Source of the DNA: Nilaparvata lugens | Taxonomy: Eukaryota > Arthropoda > Insecta > Hemiptera > Delphacidae | Length of the DNA stretch: 64,000 bases | Direction of reading: 5' to 3' | Assembly (NCBI RefSeq): GCF_014356525.2 | Contig: NC_052510.1 | Location: 12,616,660-12,680,659, forward strand | Shown here: positions 45,181 through 58,302 of the stretch, one piece after another | How positions within the stretch are numbered: position 1 is the stretch's first letter | Layout of the letters: each line of letters opens with the position of its first letter | Position numbers and translations under genes: made by a program | Notes under the pieces: generated by a model | What the model was told of the DNA's origin: nothing | Databases searched by the model: none | What the model saw: only the letters and a program-made list of their open reading frames with translations

Positions 45181-45960
45181 TTTTCCACTTGCACTTTTCA
45201 GCCTCGCTTCGTGAGTGGAAACATTGTGCTAGGTTGACTCCTAGCTTATGACTAGGGGGTAGTTACGTAGGGAGAAGGTTACGTTACGTTTTCCCATTTT
45301 AACATTGTTGTTGAAGACCTTTAAAGTGGTGGGGGGAGTGTTGGAGGGACTGACGCCACGAGTTTATGAGTCTATAAATGTCAGTTGCTAGAGTCAGATG
45401 TAAGTGCGATTCTCCCGAATCAAATTTCATTTACTTTTTAAATTTGTATTAAAAATATCCAAATAGTTTTGTTATAAAATTGGAAAAGACAGTAAGAGAA
45501 CTAGAAATTCAAAACTAAAAAAAATTAAAAGCAATGGAATAAATTGAAAATTATATAAATTTTGTTTAATTTTACAATAAACAATCAGAATACATTTACA
45601 TAAAGCTTAATTAAATTCGATTAAGGCTTGATCCAAAGCTTTCTCGAGCCAACGAATTGAGCTTGAAGTTGCCTACAAGCAAGTCCTCCTAGAAGTCTTT
45701 TTTACTTTTTCCAAACAAACACAATTTAAAAATTCACTCCACTAAAATTGGAACTTCTGTAAAAAAGAAAACACATAACAAAAATTGTGAATATTATAAT
45801 TGAGGGAATAGAAAAACACCGCAACACACATGATAATCGTCATATTTGATTCATAAAATAAGAGTTGATTCTACTAGTTGACTCACCACTTGACTCGACG
45901 CTGTTGACTCGCCTAGTCAAGTACTATAGACGGAATGAAGGCTAGTCCTGCCCTAATAGT
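45181..45960. other. AT-rich stretch, nothing recognised
   Basis: 45550-45690 (TTACAATAAACAATCAGAAT, then a moderately GC-rich block) could be a retroposon end read backwards, but I cannot confirm it. Confidence 0.5.
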
Positions 45961-47035
45961 TTATATCTTATTATCGATCCTACTTCCTTTTCCTCATCCC
46001 CTTATTCTTAGTCCTATTTCCCACCCATGCCTTTAACATTCTCTTCTCTCCTTGTATGTTTTCGGTTCTCTTATCAGTTTCTCCTTCTCTAACCTTTCTC
46101 GCTCTATCTTTTCGTCCTATTCACCACCTTTCTACTGTCCTTCCACTTTTTTCGCATGTATTCTTCGAACTTATCTTCGTTCCCTCTTCATTCTTCTGTC
46201 TTTCTTCCCCCAATAATCCTTCTGCACTCTTTTTCTCATTTCTATTGTTCTCCTTCTCCTCCTTCTCTGTCGCACTCTTTATCTCTCAATTCTTCTTCTT
46301 TGACTTCTCTGCCCTTTTTTCCCTTCAACTATTTTGTACTTCTCAATTTTTCTGTTCTCTTATTCTCCTTTTCCTTATTTTTCCTCATAACCTTCCTCTC
46401 CTCTTCCACATATCTGCAAGATATCCTCATTTCTCATTAATCTCTGTAGCTCTACCATCCTCACTCCACCCTGAATAAGAATTCATCCCCTTCTTCATAT
46501 TTTTTTCCTCCTTCAGTTTTTCTTCTCCTCTTTTTTCCTCCGATTTTTCTCGTCTTCTACCGTTTTCTTCTTCTTATACTTCTCTTCTCCTCCATTTCAT
46601 TTTCTCTTTCCTTCTGTTTCTTTTCTTCTTTTGTTTCTTTTCTTCTTTTGTTTCTCTTCCCTCTTCTTTTGTTTCTCTTTCCTCTTCCTTGCATTCTATC
46701 ACTTCTACTCTATTTTCCTTCTCTCATGATATGTGATTCTCCTTCTTATCTCCGTCCTTATCATCTCTGTCCTTTTCCTTGAACGCTTTTCTTCCTCCAC
46801 CCTCTTCTACTTTTCCTCTTCCTCCTATCATTCACATCCTCTTCCTCCTCCTCCTCTTACTCCTCTGTCCCTTCCTCCTCCTCTTTCCCCGTTCTTCTCT
46901 TCCACCCTCTTCTACTCCTCCTCTTCCTCGCCTCATCCACAACCTCACGCTTCTCCACCTCCTTCTGTTCCACCACCTCCTCCCCTTCCTCCTCCTCCTC
47001 CTCCTCCTCCTCCTCCTCCTCCTCCTCTCAGCCTT
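45961..47035. repeat. Long pyrimidine-rich tract ending in (CTC)n
   Basis: About 1.1 kb dominated by C and T, ending in an uninterrupted (CTC/TCC)n run at about 46995-47030. The Pro/Leu/Phe/Ser-rich plus frames and Arg-rich minus frames are compositional. Confidence 0.9.
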
Positions 47036-47404
47036 TGGTTCCACTCGAAGTCAGTTCAGTATTCAGTTGTTACTGGTGCCGGGGCTGCGGATATAGAACG
47101 AGCAACTTAAGTTAGTTGGGGGTCCCTTCAAGCGGCAGCACTCCAAATTACAATCAGTTGGCCAACTAGTGTCGCCGTGTAAACTGCCTCTCTTCCCTCA
47201 CTCTGTCCCTCTTTCTCTCCCCCTCTCAAACTCGATATAATATCCCTCTCTTTCTCTCCCTCTTATGCTCTTTCTATTTCTCTTCCGCTCGGCAACTATT
47301 GTGATTATTCAAATTGTATCGCAGCTGTTGATTTGTGTGCGTGAATGGTTCGACTTGACTGCTTACTGTGCTACGCTGCAACTCTCCGCGTCTCGTAATA
47401 GATA
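47036..47404. other. Moderately GC-rich stretch, unassigned
   Basis: Directly after the CTC tract the base composition becomes balanced (around GGTGCCGGGGCTGCGG and GTCGCCGTGTAAACTGCC). Several TCAGT words, the arthropod initiator core, occur at 47051-47068. There is no TATA box or downstream element at the right spacing, so I do not call a promoter. Confidence 0.3.
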
Positions 47405-47999
47405 TATGTGCGTAATGTCGGAAGCTGATTTCGGATTCTGGAAGCTGGAATAATACAGTTCCTGGAATAATAAAGCTCCCAAATTACAATTACCAACAGT
47501 TATTTCAAATTCAAATACAAATACAAATACTGTGTATTCGTTGTTTTCATGACTTGGTGTCAAGTGGTTTTTCTGGATTATAGAGATTGACTGGATATCA
47601 CGTCCAAATTCAAAAGAATTCATTCATTCATTACATTATAACAGAGATGTTTAATGACCAAAACCTTTGTTTTATCGTGAACATACATGAGTTACCAGGA
47701 GAAAATATAGTATGTGCGTGACGTTGGGAGCTGATTTCTGATTCTGAAAACTGGAATGATACAAATTCTGGAGTAATAGAGCTTACAAATTACAGCTCTC
47801 AACAGTTATTTCAAATATAAAAAATACAGTGTGTTCGTTGTTTTCAGTACTTGGTTTTCAAGTGGTTTTAGTGAAATGTATAGATTGACTGGATATAATC
47901 TCCAAATTCAAAAGAACACATTCATTCATTTCATTATTATAGGGATGTTTAGTGACTGAACTCTTTGTCTTTCAGTGAAAGTATATGAGTTACCATGAG
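47405..47999. repeat. Tandem duplication, ~306-bp unit
   Basis: Copy A starts at 47405 and copy B at 47711, both with TATGTGCGT. They share GAGATTGACTGGATAT, TCCAAATTCAAAAGAA and CATTCATTCAT with moderate divergence. A contains an extra short (AAATAC)n run at about 47514-47530. Confidence 0.85.
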
Positions 48000-50900
48000 C
48001 CAGTTCTATGGATGTAAATAACTCTTGCAAGAAAAAATGATCCTGTTCCTTCAAGAAACAAAGCTTTCCTAAGATTGTCCCCATGACCTCGATAACTTTG
48101 AGAACGGACAGGTCGAGATGAAGATTTCAGCTCACTAGCCTTCTTCTTTATAGGTACTATATCTATATATGTTATATGTTGAGGGTTAAGTGTAAAAGAG
48201 GGCCGACTGCGTCATAACTTTGCCCTCCTAGGTCAAAAATTAAGGCATTCATTCTATTCTGTATTCGTCGGAAAAGTATAACAGATGAGAACTGAAATGC
48301 TCGTGTTCGTGGCGCATGAGTCTGTACGCACCTTACTATTTCTATGACTTATATGTCTACATCAATGACTCCAAATTTTTTTATCATTACACAGTTGTTT
48401 AGTGGCATCGATCTTCACCGCCACTTACTTGTTCTGGTCGCACCTTTATATCTCCATAAAGATTCTGGATACTGTTGTAATTTGCCGCATTGATATTTTC
48501 GTCAGGTGCAAGTGATATAATTGGTGATGTGTGAATGTAATGTCAATTCTATCGAACTGTTGGACGTGGTGTGAAGCAGTAAGCAGGTAATCACATTTAA
48601 TTAGCGTTGCATGTTGATCTGTATTGAATACTAAATTCCCTATTGTAATCCTGGGGAGTTTTGCATAAATCAATTATCTCAGACCTCTTATTGGAACCCA
48701 TATTATTCAGAAATATGTTTCAATGCGGTACTTGCTAGAACTATCATCACATTGTAAGGTTGAATCGTGATACAAGCTCTTAAATCAAATCAAATCAAAT
48801 TAATCTAGCCATAATAAAAATAATAATCCTCAATACAAAGTTGAAAAAACACATTAATCAATATTTAAATATACAAGAAAAATAACTTTGTCAAAAAACA
48901 TGTTTGGCGCTGCCTGAAGATCCAAAGTTTGATTGTAAACAGGGAGTATCGATATTTTTCTTTGAAAATGTATGAAATAAAAAATAATCCCAACTTAAAT
49001 CGAGTTGCGACGCGACATTAATCTACTAGATGGGTGTGAGTTAATATGACCATTGTTCAAACGTGATAGCTTCGTCTTAATGTGAACATTATCATAATAT
49101 TATGATCATATAAATATCAATTCACGTCATTTGTCATGCGACAAGTTTAAATTCTTCAATAGTCAGTCTTTAATCTTACTTCTCACTTCCTATCCATCAT
49201 AACACAGTAATGTATCAACAAAATTCTGCGAGAGTTCTAAAAAAAATCTGTCTCTCTTATTTTTATTGTGTAGAAGAATTAATTCATTCATTTCATTCAG
49301 CATCCTTTTTACTGGGGGAGAATATTCATATTGCTGAATGTTTATCACATAAATGGAACCGAGCCCAATAAAATCAGACTTGATAAATACCATCCTGAAT
49401 CAACCAGTAAAAAATTGTTCGCTCCAATAATAAAGAAAATATCCCGGTTACACTTTTGGATGTAACCCAGTCACTGAGCGATTTCACAGTGTTACATTAT
49501 TTGTGTAGCTGGGACAGTGTTACATTCACATTTCGCTGTGAAACGACACGTTTGTATAAACGCTGGAAATTAGTGCCGGAATGGTGGCGCTTACGTCAAT
49601 CAGAGTTTGTTGATTTTAGGCATCCTTTCTGACAAGGTTTCTCACTCTCTCTTCGCCATTCTGTCTCTCTCTCTCTCTCGTTCACTTTTTTTCACACTTG
49701 CTCTTTCCCTCTTTTGATCTTTTCCTGCTATTTTTCTCTTCTCCTCTTGTCTCCCTTTCATCCTCTTTTCTTTCTATTCTCCTCTTCTCTTTTTCTCTCT
49801 TTCACGCTGTTTCCTCTCTCACGTGATTTCTGCGGGTCACGTTCGCATTCCCGTCACCTCCCATCATTTCGCTAAACTTCCTCCATGTCAAAACACGGCC
49901 CTATCCAAACAAACCGTCATTTAACATTAACCATGGATAAACAAATTCGTTACATGTTTCATCTCACTCCAACTACATGCCCTATCTCTTCCCCTCCATG
50001 TTTATCTCACATGTTTCATCTCACTCTTGCTCCATGTTTCGCCTCAGTGTTTGTCTCACTTTATCATCGCAACAACGTGATGCTCTGTATGTAAATTCTT
50101 TGCAGTGTTTTATGCAGATTGATCGCCTTGTGACGAGGAGTTTGGTGTTAGCACACAAAAACTGAGATTTTGTTGCGATAGGGAGTTTGTTGTGTTTGAT
50201 GAGATGCGATACTGTGTAACCTATCATGTTGGCTGAATTCAGATTGGGTGAATGAGTTTATAAATACAGGTTACAGGCTTGTATCGGAGTTATTGATCTA
50301 ATAACCAATATTCTAGATATTCAAAAGTGTGTAGGACTTTGAGTGTGCGTAAGCAGTACACTTCACCTCTCAACATGAATTTTCAAACATTATGACTTTG
50401 TTTCTGTAATGATTGAATATGTCTAGCACCCATTACACATTATCCATAATTTTTAATCATTAAAACCACTTGCACTGTCAAATTGTTCTTGTGATGATTG
50501 AAAATGTATAGCAATATCACACATTTCACATCTCCCATTTATTTGGATTTTTTGCTGAAAGTGATAACCACGTGAGCTCTAGGATTGTGCGTCGGTAATG
50601 AGACGGATGATGATGATGAGATTTAAGTAAGATGGACCCTACAACTTTAGGTGGGTTCCAAACCACCGGGATGCGATTCACAACAAACTTATAAATGATA
50701 TTTAGAGGAGTGGAGTGGCCATCCTTGCAAATGGACTAGCAAGCGAATATGCAGTATTTTAGATTAAAAATTGTCGGTCAAATAAATACAATTCGGGAAA
50801 AGGATGAGTAAGTTAAATCATAGAGAAAAGATAGCGTAAGTATCAGTTGTCTGTAGTTAAATTAACTAAAGGATAAGTCATTTAATAATCATTTCTTCTA

Positions 50901-52226
50901 TATTCGCATTATGAGCGATTGGTATATCGTCAAAGTTATTTTGCAGTTAATTACTTGAATAATTATATAAATATCAACTCACAAGATTTTTTTGATCATA
51001 TCGTATTCAAATAAACGTGTTATTTATTCGAGTAAATGGTCATGCGAAAATTACATTCATAAGTGAATAATGATGAAAGAAAACTATCAACTTGAAAAAA
51101 TAGTACCTAACTTGGCCATTCGAATTTAATGTAAATTTAACATGTATGTGCAACTAGGCCACTTATGATTTGGGATATATGCTATTAACGAATAGCGAAA
51201 AAAATTGAAAATTGGTATTGGAGAAACTCAATAATTCAATCACATCAATTTAATTCGAAATATCCTAAGAACTCAATATATTCTACCCACTCTACATTGG
51301 TCTTCAACCTTCATACTTCAAGAATATTTTCAATCCAAGTTTTACCAGTAATGAGCGATGGAAATTTAGAATGGTGCAAGCAATTTTTCAATCTCCATCC
51401 TACTCTCACGAACTCCTTCCTCTTCCTTCCGCACTGCACTCGTTCCGTGCCAGTAATACGTTTTTCATAGACTTTCAATTCGCTTCCATTTCCATTACTG
51501 AGTGCAGCCAGCCATAAACCAATCTACAAGCACTCTAACATCTACTTCGTCTAGTCTCCGTCTTCTCTAATATCTACTCCGTCTACTGTCTGTTTCTTCC
51601 CCTTGTCTGCCCACTTCAAAACTCGGGGTGAACGAAACAATCATCCCTTTGAAAAAAGCGTTTTCAATCATGTGTGTTATCCTTATTTACTTCAACAATA
51701 TTGCTCAACTACCGGGAAAATCGCGCTTGTTTCCGTTTATTTTTGCAATTTCCAAGCAATACATTGTTTCAAATCCAATTGTGAATGCTGTAGGATCACA
51801 GAGGGTACTTGTTTGTTCTGGAAAATTCATCTTCTTTCATCGTTTCATTCCCAGACACTTTCATATTTCGGAAAGTGGATTGAAGTATAGAATAGACTCG
51901 AATTATGGAGAAATAGGTTTCCTTGATGAGCCAAAATACGCCTTGTTTGGTTAAAGCTTGTAGTTGTTAGTAAATGTGCTGATATAGTTATCTGAGATTT
52001 AATTAGTTAAAGTTATTGAGTAAAGAATTTGATGAAGTATGAATTATTTCAACATTTCCAGTTTCAGCCAATATTTTAATTTCATCCTGATTAGATTCTC
52101 ACAATGATTATTTACTCTTGCATTAATTACCACTCTATCGAATCGAATATCATTTAGAATATACTAGTAACGATTATGAAGGGCTTGATCAAAACGATCA
52201 CATCTCAATAGTTATTTCTACCGCAT
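48000..52226. other. AT-rich stretch; one MITE end and a CT tract
   Basis: No gene is recognised. 48286-48333 is a right-hand end of the AGGTGCGTAC MITE family (CGTGTTCGTGGCGCATGAGT...CACCT) followed by TAC; no matching left end is clear. 49660-49830 is CT-rich. 50818-50844 (TCATAGAGAAAAGATAGCGT) matches the end of the MITE at 56864 but stands alone. The frames at 48446-48673, 49190-49393 and 51603-51954 have no family resemblance. Confidence 0.5.
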
Positions 52227-52670
52227 CAAGTTGATTATAATTTATGTTAAGTTACACGAACGTTCAAACAAATCTAAGGTCAACTTGATTATAAGCTTAC
52301 GTTAAGTTACACGAACGTTTTAACAAATCCAAGATCAACTTCATTATAAGCTTATGTTAAGTTACATGAACGTTCAAACAAATCTAAGATCAACTTGGTT
52401 ATAAGCTTACGTTAAGTTACACGAACGTTTAAATAAATTTAAGATGAACTTGATTATAAGCTTACGTTAAGTTAAACGAACGTTTAAGATCAATGTCTAA
52501 GATCAACTTGATTATAAGCTTACGTTAAGTTACACGAACGTTTAAATAAATTGAAGATCAACTTGATGATAAGCTTACGTTAAGTTAAACGAACGTTTAA
52601 GATCAATGTCTAAGATGAACTTGATTATAAGCTTACGTTAAGTTACACGAACGTTCAAACAAACCTAATC
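52227..52670. repeat. 55/58-bp tandem array, eight units, dimeric order
   Basis: Units start with CAACTTGATTATAAGC at 52227, 52281, 52336, 52391, 52446, 52504, 52559 and 52617. Each contains ACGTTAAGTTACACGAACGT. Units 5 and 7 are a 58-bp variant with TTAAGATCAATGTCTAAGAT. The pairs 4+5 and 6+7 form two successive ~113-bp dimers. A degenerate solitary copy (ACGTAAAGTTAGCAAACGTT) lies at about 54121. Confidence 0.93.
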
Positions 52671-55365
52671 ACTGTAAAATGGAGTCAACTAAGAGAATAA
52701 TCAATTAACTAATTGCTAAAAATGACGTCATTCGAAGGTGGTTGAACGTGTTTGGATTTTTCTGCAACTGACCCAAAGCTTGTAAAACTTAGTATCTCTC
52801 TCATCGCAGAATGTTGAAAACAAACTTATACCATGGTGTACAATTTGTACTATATTTCTACTAAGATGTGAAGATTCATTACTAGAAAGTAAAATAAACT
52901 CATATAATTGTCTATGGACATGTAAAATGAACTATTTACAACTATGTCAATGATCTTCAATCACATAACTACTCACCAAGGTTATTAGATTAAATTCATA
53001 GCATGATCTGCAACTGACATATCTTTGTCTATTACAATATCGAACAAAATCCTGGTAATAATCCTAAACCTCACACATACCCACAGCAAACTCAAACAAT
53101 CCAGTCAAGTTCATATTTCATAGTAATTCCGGGAAACTCTGACGATAAAATTTGCCAGTGTTGATCAATCTAATCAGTTGATTAACGTTGATTGTGATTC
53201 CAGGAATGGTTGGCTCAAAGCTTTTGACCTTGGTCGTTGGTAGCCAATCAATTTATTCCATTCTAATTCGATGCTATCAGCTCTCGTGTGCTGGAAAATG
53301 AAACATTTTGCACATGTCAGACATGACACGTCTGTGAAAATGATATGAGACCGCTGCAGCCTTTGATGTTATAACGCTATTTCACGTCTATGAAATTAAC
53401 TCTAAACGTATTAATTTCATGACATCCAATAATGTCATTGGAACTGAATGTTGGGAGTCGATTTTTTACATGTAGTAATTATAGTATAGAGTGATAATAG
53501 TCAAATGTATTGACTGATAAAGTAGTTAATATTCTTCTCTGCGAGTACAGATTGCGTTGTCAATCTGTTAATTAATCTATAACATTATTTCATTGGGTGA
53601 AACTGTAAATTTCAATTGGAATTGATAATGCATCATGATATATGAATGTAATTTTGTCAGTCTTTTTCTTTATTTATCTTGTAGTGGAAGAGTTTTCAAT
53701 ATTAGACTGTATCATGGATGATACAGATTGTATAAATTCACTAGAGTTAGAAATTGTTGAAAACATCTGAGTGGGAACTGCGTTGGAGTCAGATTAGTAG
53801 CGTCTATTCTAAAATACAAAATAGTTTGCGAATAATAATACCATAATAATATTAATATTGTTTTAACAATATTAATAATCATAAGAGTTATAATATTATC
53901 AATTAATATTTAATATTAATATTAATTATGATAATACTCATTGGTAAGTATGTTGTTTTATGTTACAATAATATTATTAAATCCTGATTCTAATTTTTCG
54001 TTTCTTTTCTTTCCAGGTAAGTCCATCGTAATCAAGTAGTACTCGATTAACTGTAAGTAAATTTCCGAACTCTATTTTTTTCTATCCGATCACAGATTGA
54101 AAGCTGACTGAAAAATACCTACGTAAAGTTAGCAAACGTTTTAAGATACTATGAGAGGTATAATGAGAATATTTCTCCGCTGCTCTTTAAACAATTAAAA
54201 CTGTATGAGTTTTAGCTATTGCAGAGATGATTCGAATCAAATGAATTGATACACTTCCTAAATACTCGAATACTTCAGTGTAAGCTTAGGTGAACTCTAT
54301 GCTAATACTTATTTGTTCTTTCATTTCCCAGCATGATTTTCTCAATTTTGAAGTCCGCAATAATTCCTCGTGTTTTCTATCAGAATTTTGAAGTGCAAAG
54401 CTCGACGTCTGTAATATCATTTCTGTTCACTCCGTATTCAAAAATATTACGTTTCCCATCGTTTTTAAGATTTTTGAGAGCAACTTGAAGAATGAAATTG
54501 AAACAGATTACTTGAGGCGACCTTATGACTTGGAAATGGAGCTTTTACACGAATCTTCCATTTGAGAAAAAGAAGGTGATATTAGTTTCATGTTTCGGAG
54601 CTCAATATTGCGTTTCAACTTGGATTTCTGGCATGATACCAGAGTATAATACAAAACAATAATTTCGATTGTGTTCTCATAATAAGCTGATAGCACAGAG
54701 AACATAATAATCTTCCTAATAGTCAAGTGACGAGAATATGGACGAGAAATACAGAATGATGTTCACCAGAAGAAATTGAAATGAGATTCAACAGACTACC
54801 TTTAAATTGTAAATTGTGACGGATTCCGTTCTGTTCTAAAATCTGAAGCATCGTTTTGAGATCTATAATGTTTCATCAAAATTCAAGGATGATTGTATCA
54901 TTTTACTATCATTTAGGATCTACAGATACACAGTTGACTATTAAAATAGGTTGAGAATGTTTAATTCTCCTATCTTCACTTGGACTTCTATTGCAGTTGA
55001 AGCAAATCATGTTAAAGTCCTCTTCACCCATGTACGGTACAGTGCAGTACTTACCTCAACTATTCAACTTGAAAATAGTTATCTGTATTTGATTCCACTC
55101 CATTTTGAAATCAGGTTACAGCTTTATATTCAACTACCAACTTCTATTTCACGCTTTACAGTGATCTTATCCTCTCTGAATAGAGTATTACTGTAGACTC
55201 TGAATAGAATCTGAAGAGACTCTAAATATAATTACTCCACTTTACTCTAGAATCTAGATTGAATTACTCTATACCACTTTGAATAGAGTTTCTGTACTCT
55301 ACTAAAATATCCATTCTCCTTGATCCTCAATTCTTCATTCCACTGTCGAATATCAATTCACCTAA
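52671..55365. other. AT-rich stretch, nothing recognised
   Basis: No gene is recognised. 53820-53950 is almost purely A and T, with small inverted repeats (ATTAATATTGTT...AACAATATTAAT). Repeated GAATAGAGT/ACTCTATTC words occur at about 55180-55300. Confidence 0.5.
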
Positions 55366-55545
55366 TTTTATTCTGTATTCAAGTACCTTGGTTAAACTTC
55401 TCTCAACGAGTTCGTAATATATACATCATGAACACAAGTAATTCATTTTCTACTCCTTCCCTCTATATCAAAGTAAAGGAATTTTATCTGAATTGAAGTA
55501 CTCTGGGTAAACTCTTCATAACGAGTTCATATTTTATATACATGT
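55366..55545. repeat. Degenerate tandem duplication, ~116-bp offset
   Basis: TCAAGTACCTTGGTTAAACT...AACGAGTTCGTAATATATAC (about 55379-55425) recurs as TGAAGTACTCTGGGTAAACT...AACGAGTTCATATTTTATAT (about 55494-55542). Confidence 0.65.
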
Positions 55546-55591
55546 ATAATAATATACACGTTTTAGAACGAAATCGTGGCATAAAATTAAT

Positions 55592-55716
55592 GAAGAAGAA
55601 GAAGAAGAGAAGAAGAAGAAGAAGAAGAAGAAGAAGAAGAAGAAGAAGAAGAGAAGAAGAAGAAGAAGAAGAAGAAGAAGAAGAAGAAGAAGAAGAAGAA
55701 GAAGATGAAGAAGAAG
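55592..55716. repeat. (AAG)n microsatellite
   Basis: About 125 bp of AAG repeats with two GAGAAG phase changes. It explains the Lys/Arg/Glu-rich plus-strand and Phe/Ser-rich minus-strand frames. Confidence 0.95.
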
Positions 55717-56863
55717 AGAGGTGGCAACGGTAGCTGCAAACCGATTGCCAGTAGATTACAAGCGAACATCAATTGATTGATGAATGCGGTCGATTGATTG
55801 AAACATGGCATAGTTGGTTGGTGGGGGGTTGAGAGCCCCCAGATGGGGTGGTGGGAGTTGATTTGAGTTGCGTTTCACGCCTGGCTAATACCGCTGCTAA
55901 TCCTAGAGTCGACAAAGGGCCAATTTGGCATTGCATTCAATGGATGCTCAATAGGTTCCATCATTCACTCGCGTTCCGTCCCGGTCTTCTTCCTCTTTTA
56001 TCTCATTTCTCTTCATTTTATCTGTTTTATTCTCACATTTCTTCTTTCGCATCTTTCATTTTTATATCGTCTATTCGTACCTTTTGAAAGATAGAGATAG
56101 AATCTATGATGAAGATAGTGTTTTTATCGAATTACATCTCATATGATTGCTTTCTATGTTCTTCCATAATGCCTCAGTTCATACTTCTGAAATTCTGTAT
56201 ACAATATCGATATTATTAATTTATCATGTTAAAATATCACAACATTGTATAAATATATACGTGTGCTATGGAATGGAAACGAATGAGTGGGATTATGAGA
56301 ATTCGGTCGTTTATTTCTTTGCGTAGACCCCAAATTATATATTAGATATCACTTGAAAATGGCATCAATGTCCGAAACATGTTGTGATTAAATAATTCAA
56401 AAAGGGTACTTAGATTTTTATTTTTCTTTCTATTTTTATACATTGAAGTATATTTAATAATATGGGCTTAATAATATATATTCACAACAATACTTTATAC
56501 GAATGCCAAGTTGCATGTCTGATTATTATACTGTGCTTCGAGATAAGAGCAAAAATACAATTTAATGAATTATTCAATCTAATATAAAGAATAGTAATAC
56601 AAATTGCTGTATCGGGAGAAATTTTACAATAGGCTTCTTTTGTTATTCATGTTTAGTAATATGTCAATTATTAGTAATTTTTAGTAATATTGTATTTTTT
56701 TCAGAATAGAATTATAATTATATTTTTTTAGTTTTATGAAATAGCACAACTCGCATCCGCGCTCAGATTCTTTCTTTGCGGATGCTAATCTTTCCATAAA
56801 ATGTAATTTATATTTATGTTTGTGAACTGTATTTTGAATGGAAATAAATTTGATTTGATATAA
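55717..56863. other. AT-rich stretch with retroposon-tail-like motifs
   Basis: 56350-56430 (ATGGCATCAATGTCCGAAAC, then AAAAAGGGTAC) resembles the 3' tails of insect retroelements. 56745-56860 ends in GGAAATAAATTTGATTTGAT, another tail-like sequence. No coding body is seen. Confidence 0.4.
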
Positions 56864-57140
56864 TCATAGAGAAACAATAGCGTAAGTAGACATCCCATGG
56901 TATAGGGCGATTATGTCGCAGCTTTTACTGTTATCTCAAGCCGATTACTGTCGATTATTGTCGATATTTACTGTTTTGACTGGGTAAGAGTGTATGAACA
57001 GCACAATATGAGAGACTACCAGCGTCATAAAGCTTCACGGGAAAGAAATACATGAACTATCGGCTTGAGATAACAGTAAAAGTTGCGACATAAACGCCCT
57101 ATACCATGGGATATCTACTTATGCTATTGTTTCTCTATGA
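56864..57140. mobile_element. MITE with ~85-bp inverted repeats, 277 bp
   Basis: Left arm about 56864-56945 (TCATAGAGAAACAATAGCGT, CCATGGTATAGGGCG, TTTTACTGTTATCTCAAGCC). Right arm about 57060-57140 is its near-perfect reverse complement. TATAA flanks both sides (56859-56863 and 57141-57145); a 7-bp ATATAAT reading is possible because the end and the duplication overlap. The superfamily is not clear. Confidence 0.88.
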
Positions 57141-58302
57141 TATAATCCAACCGTATAAATTGAGTGCTCGAAAATCAGATCATAGATAATTAAAATAAAA
57201 CATTAGAAAAAACTATAAAGGGGCTAATTTGATAAAAAAGGGAAGTTTAGACACAGAAATAAAAAATTATTGGTTATTCCTTTTTTAGAATTGGGTACTC
57301 AGATTTTTATTATTTATTTCTATTAAAGAGTAGCCGTAACGAAAAAAGATAATTTAAATACATTCTTGCAATAATTTGAAGAGCGATTATTGGTTGAGAT
57401 ATTGAAATTCGAGGACTAATACTAATTCATAATGAGAGAGGAAAACAGAGTAATGAGATTCGTTCACTAGAGTTAGGTGATAGAGCGAGAAATAGAGAGT
57501 AGCATTATATTGAAAGCAAATAAAATTCGCTTCCCATTATTAGAATCTTGAGAATATTCATGAGGGAACTAAAATGTTTTTCAAGTTTCGTTCTAGACCA
57601 ACAAATCAATATAAAACTGATGGTAGTAAATATTCTGCATATTTTTGCGTGATGACATGCAGTGGCTTCTAAATGGAGTCGAGGGAAATCTCCTATGGAA
57701 TTGATCCACTAGACGTTGTGCTCTTTCACTTGTGTCCCAATTTTATTCTTACAAATCGTCTCCATGTTTGAGAGAGCGGTGAACCAATACTCCAGGGAGA
57801 TCACCGTCTCAGAGAAGTCTGCAAGGCGGCTCAAGAGGGTTGTTGGAGTAAGAGAGGGTCAGGGAAGAGTGAGATAGAATCAGAAAAAGTAAGATAGGAT
57901 CAGAAAAGAGTGTGAGAGGATGGGGTAAGAGATTGATTGATTGATTGAGGCATCTATTTATGTAGATTAAAATATATACTGGTTTATACAGAGAGAGAGA
58001 GAGAAAGAGAGAGGGAGGATGGGGAAAGAGTGACAGGAGAAGTTGTAATGTTTGTAAAGAATGTGACAGACTAGCCAGTCGTGAGGGAACGTGTGAGGAT
58101 GACAAGAAAGAGGGAGAAAGAAAATTGTTGAAATCTATCGTAGAAAATATTGAGTGTAGAAATTGAGGATTTAATTGGTAATTGAGAATTCGGAGTGGGA
58201 GGGGATGTTTTTTAGATGAAGGGAGACACAAGAAAGTCATGAGAAAACGTGGAAGGAGGTTGAAAATGATATGGCAATTTATAAAACCGCTACTAGCAGG
58301 AT
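57141..58302. other. AT-rich then purine-rich stretch
   Basis: No gene is recognised. A (GATT)n run at about 57932-57947 leads into a tail-like segment, and a (GA)n run lies at about 57990-58012. The minus-strand frame at 57809-58240 is due to purine bias. Confidence 0.5.

Noticed and set aside
47051..47094. TCAGT initiator plus GGATAT downstream element as a core promoter
   Set aside because: The downstream motif is 3-4 bases off the required spacing from every nearby initiator.
46733..47110. Pro-rich plus-strand frame
   Set aside because: Product of (CTC/TCC)n repeats; other phases are equally open.
52227..52670. CRISPR-like array
   Set aside because: Units abut without unique spacers; it is an ordinary tandem repeat in a eukaryotic genome.
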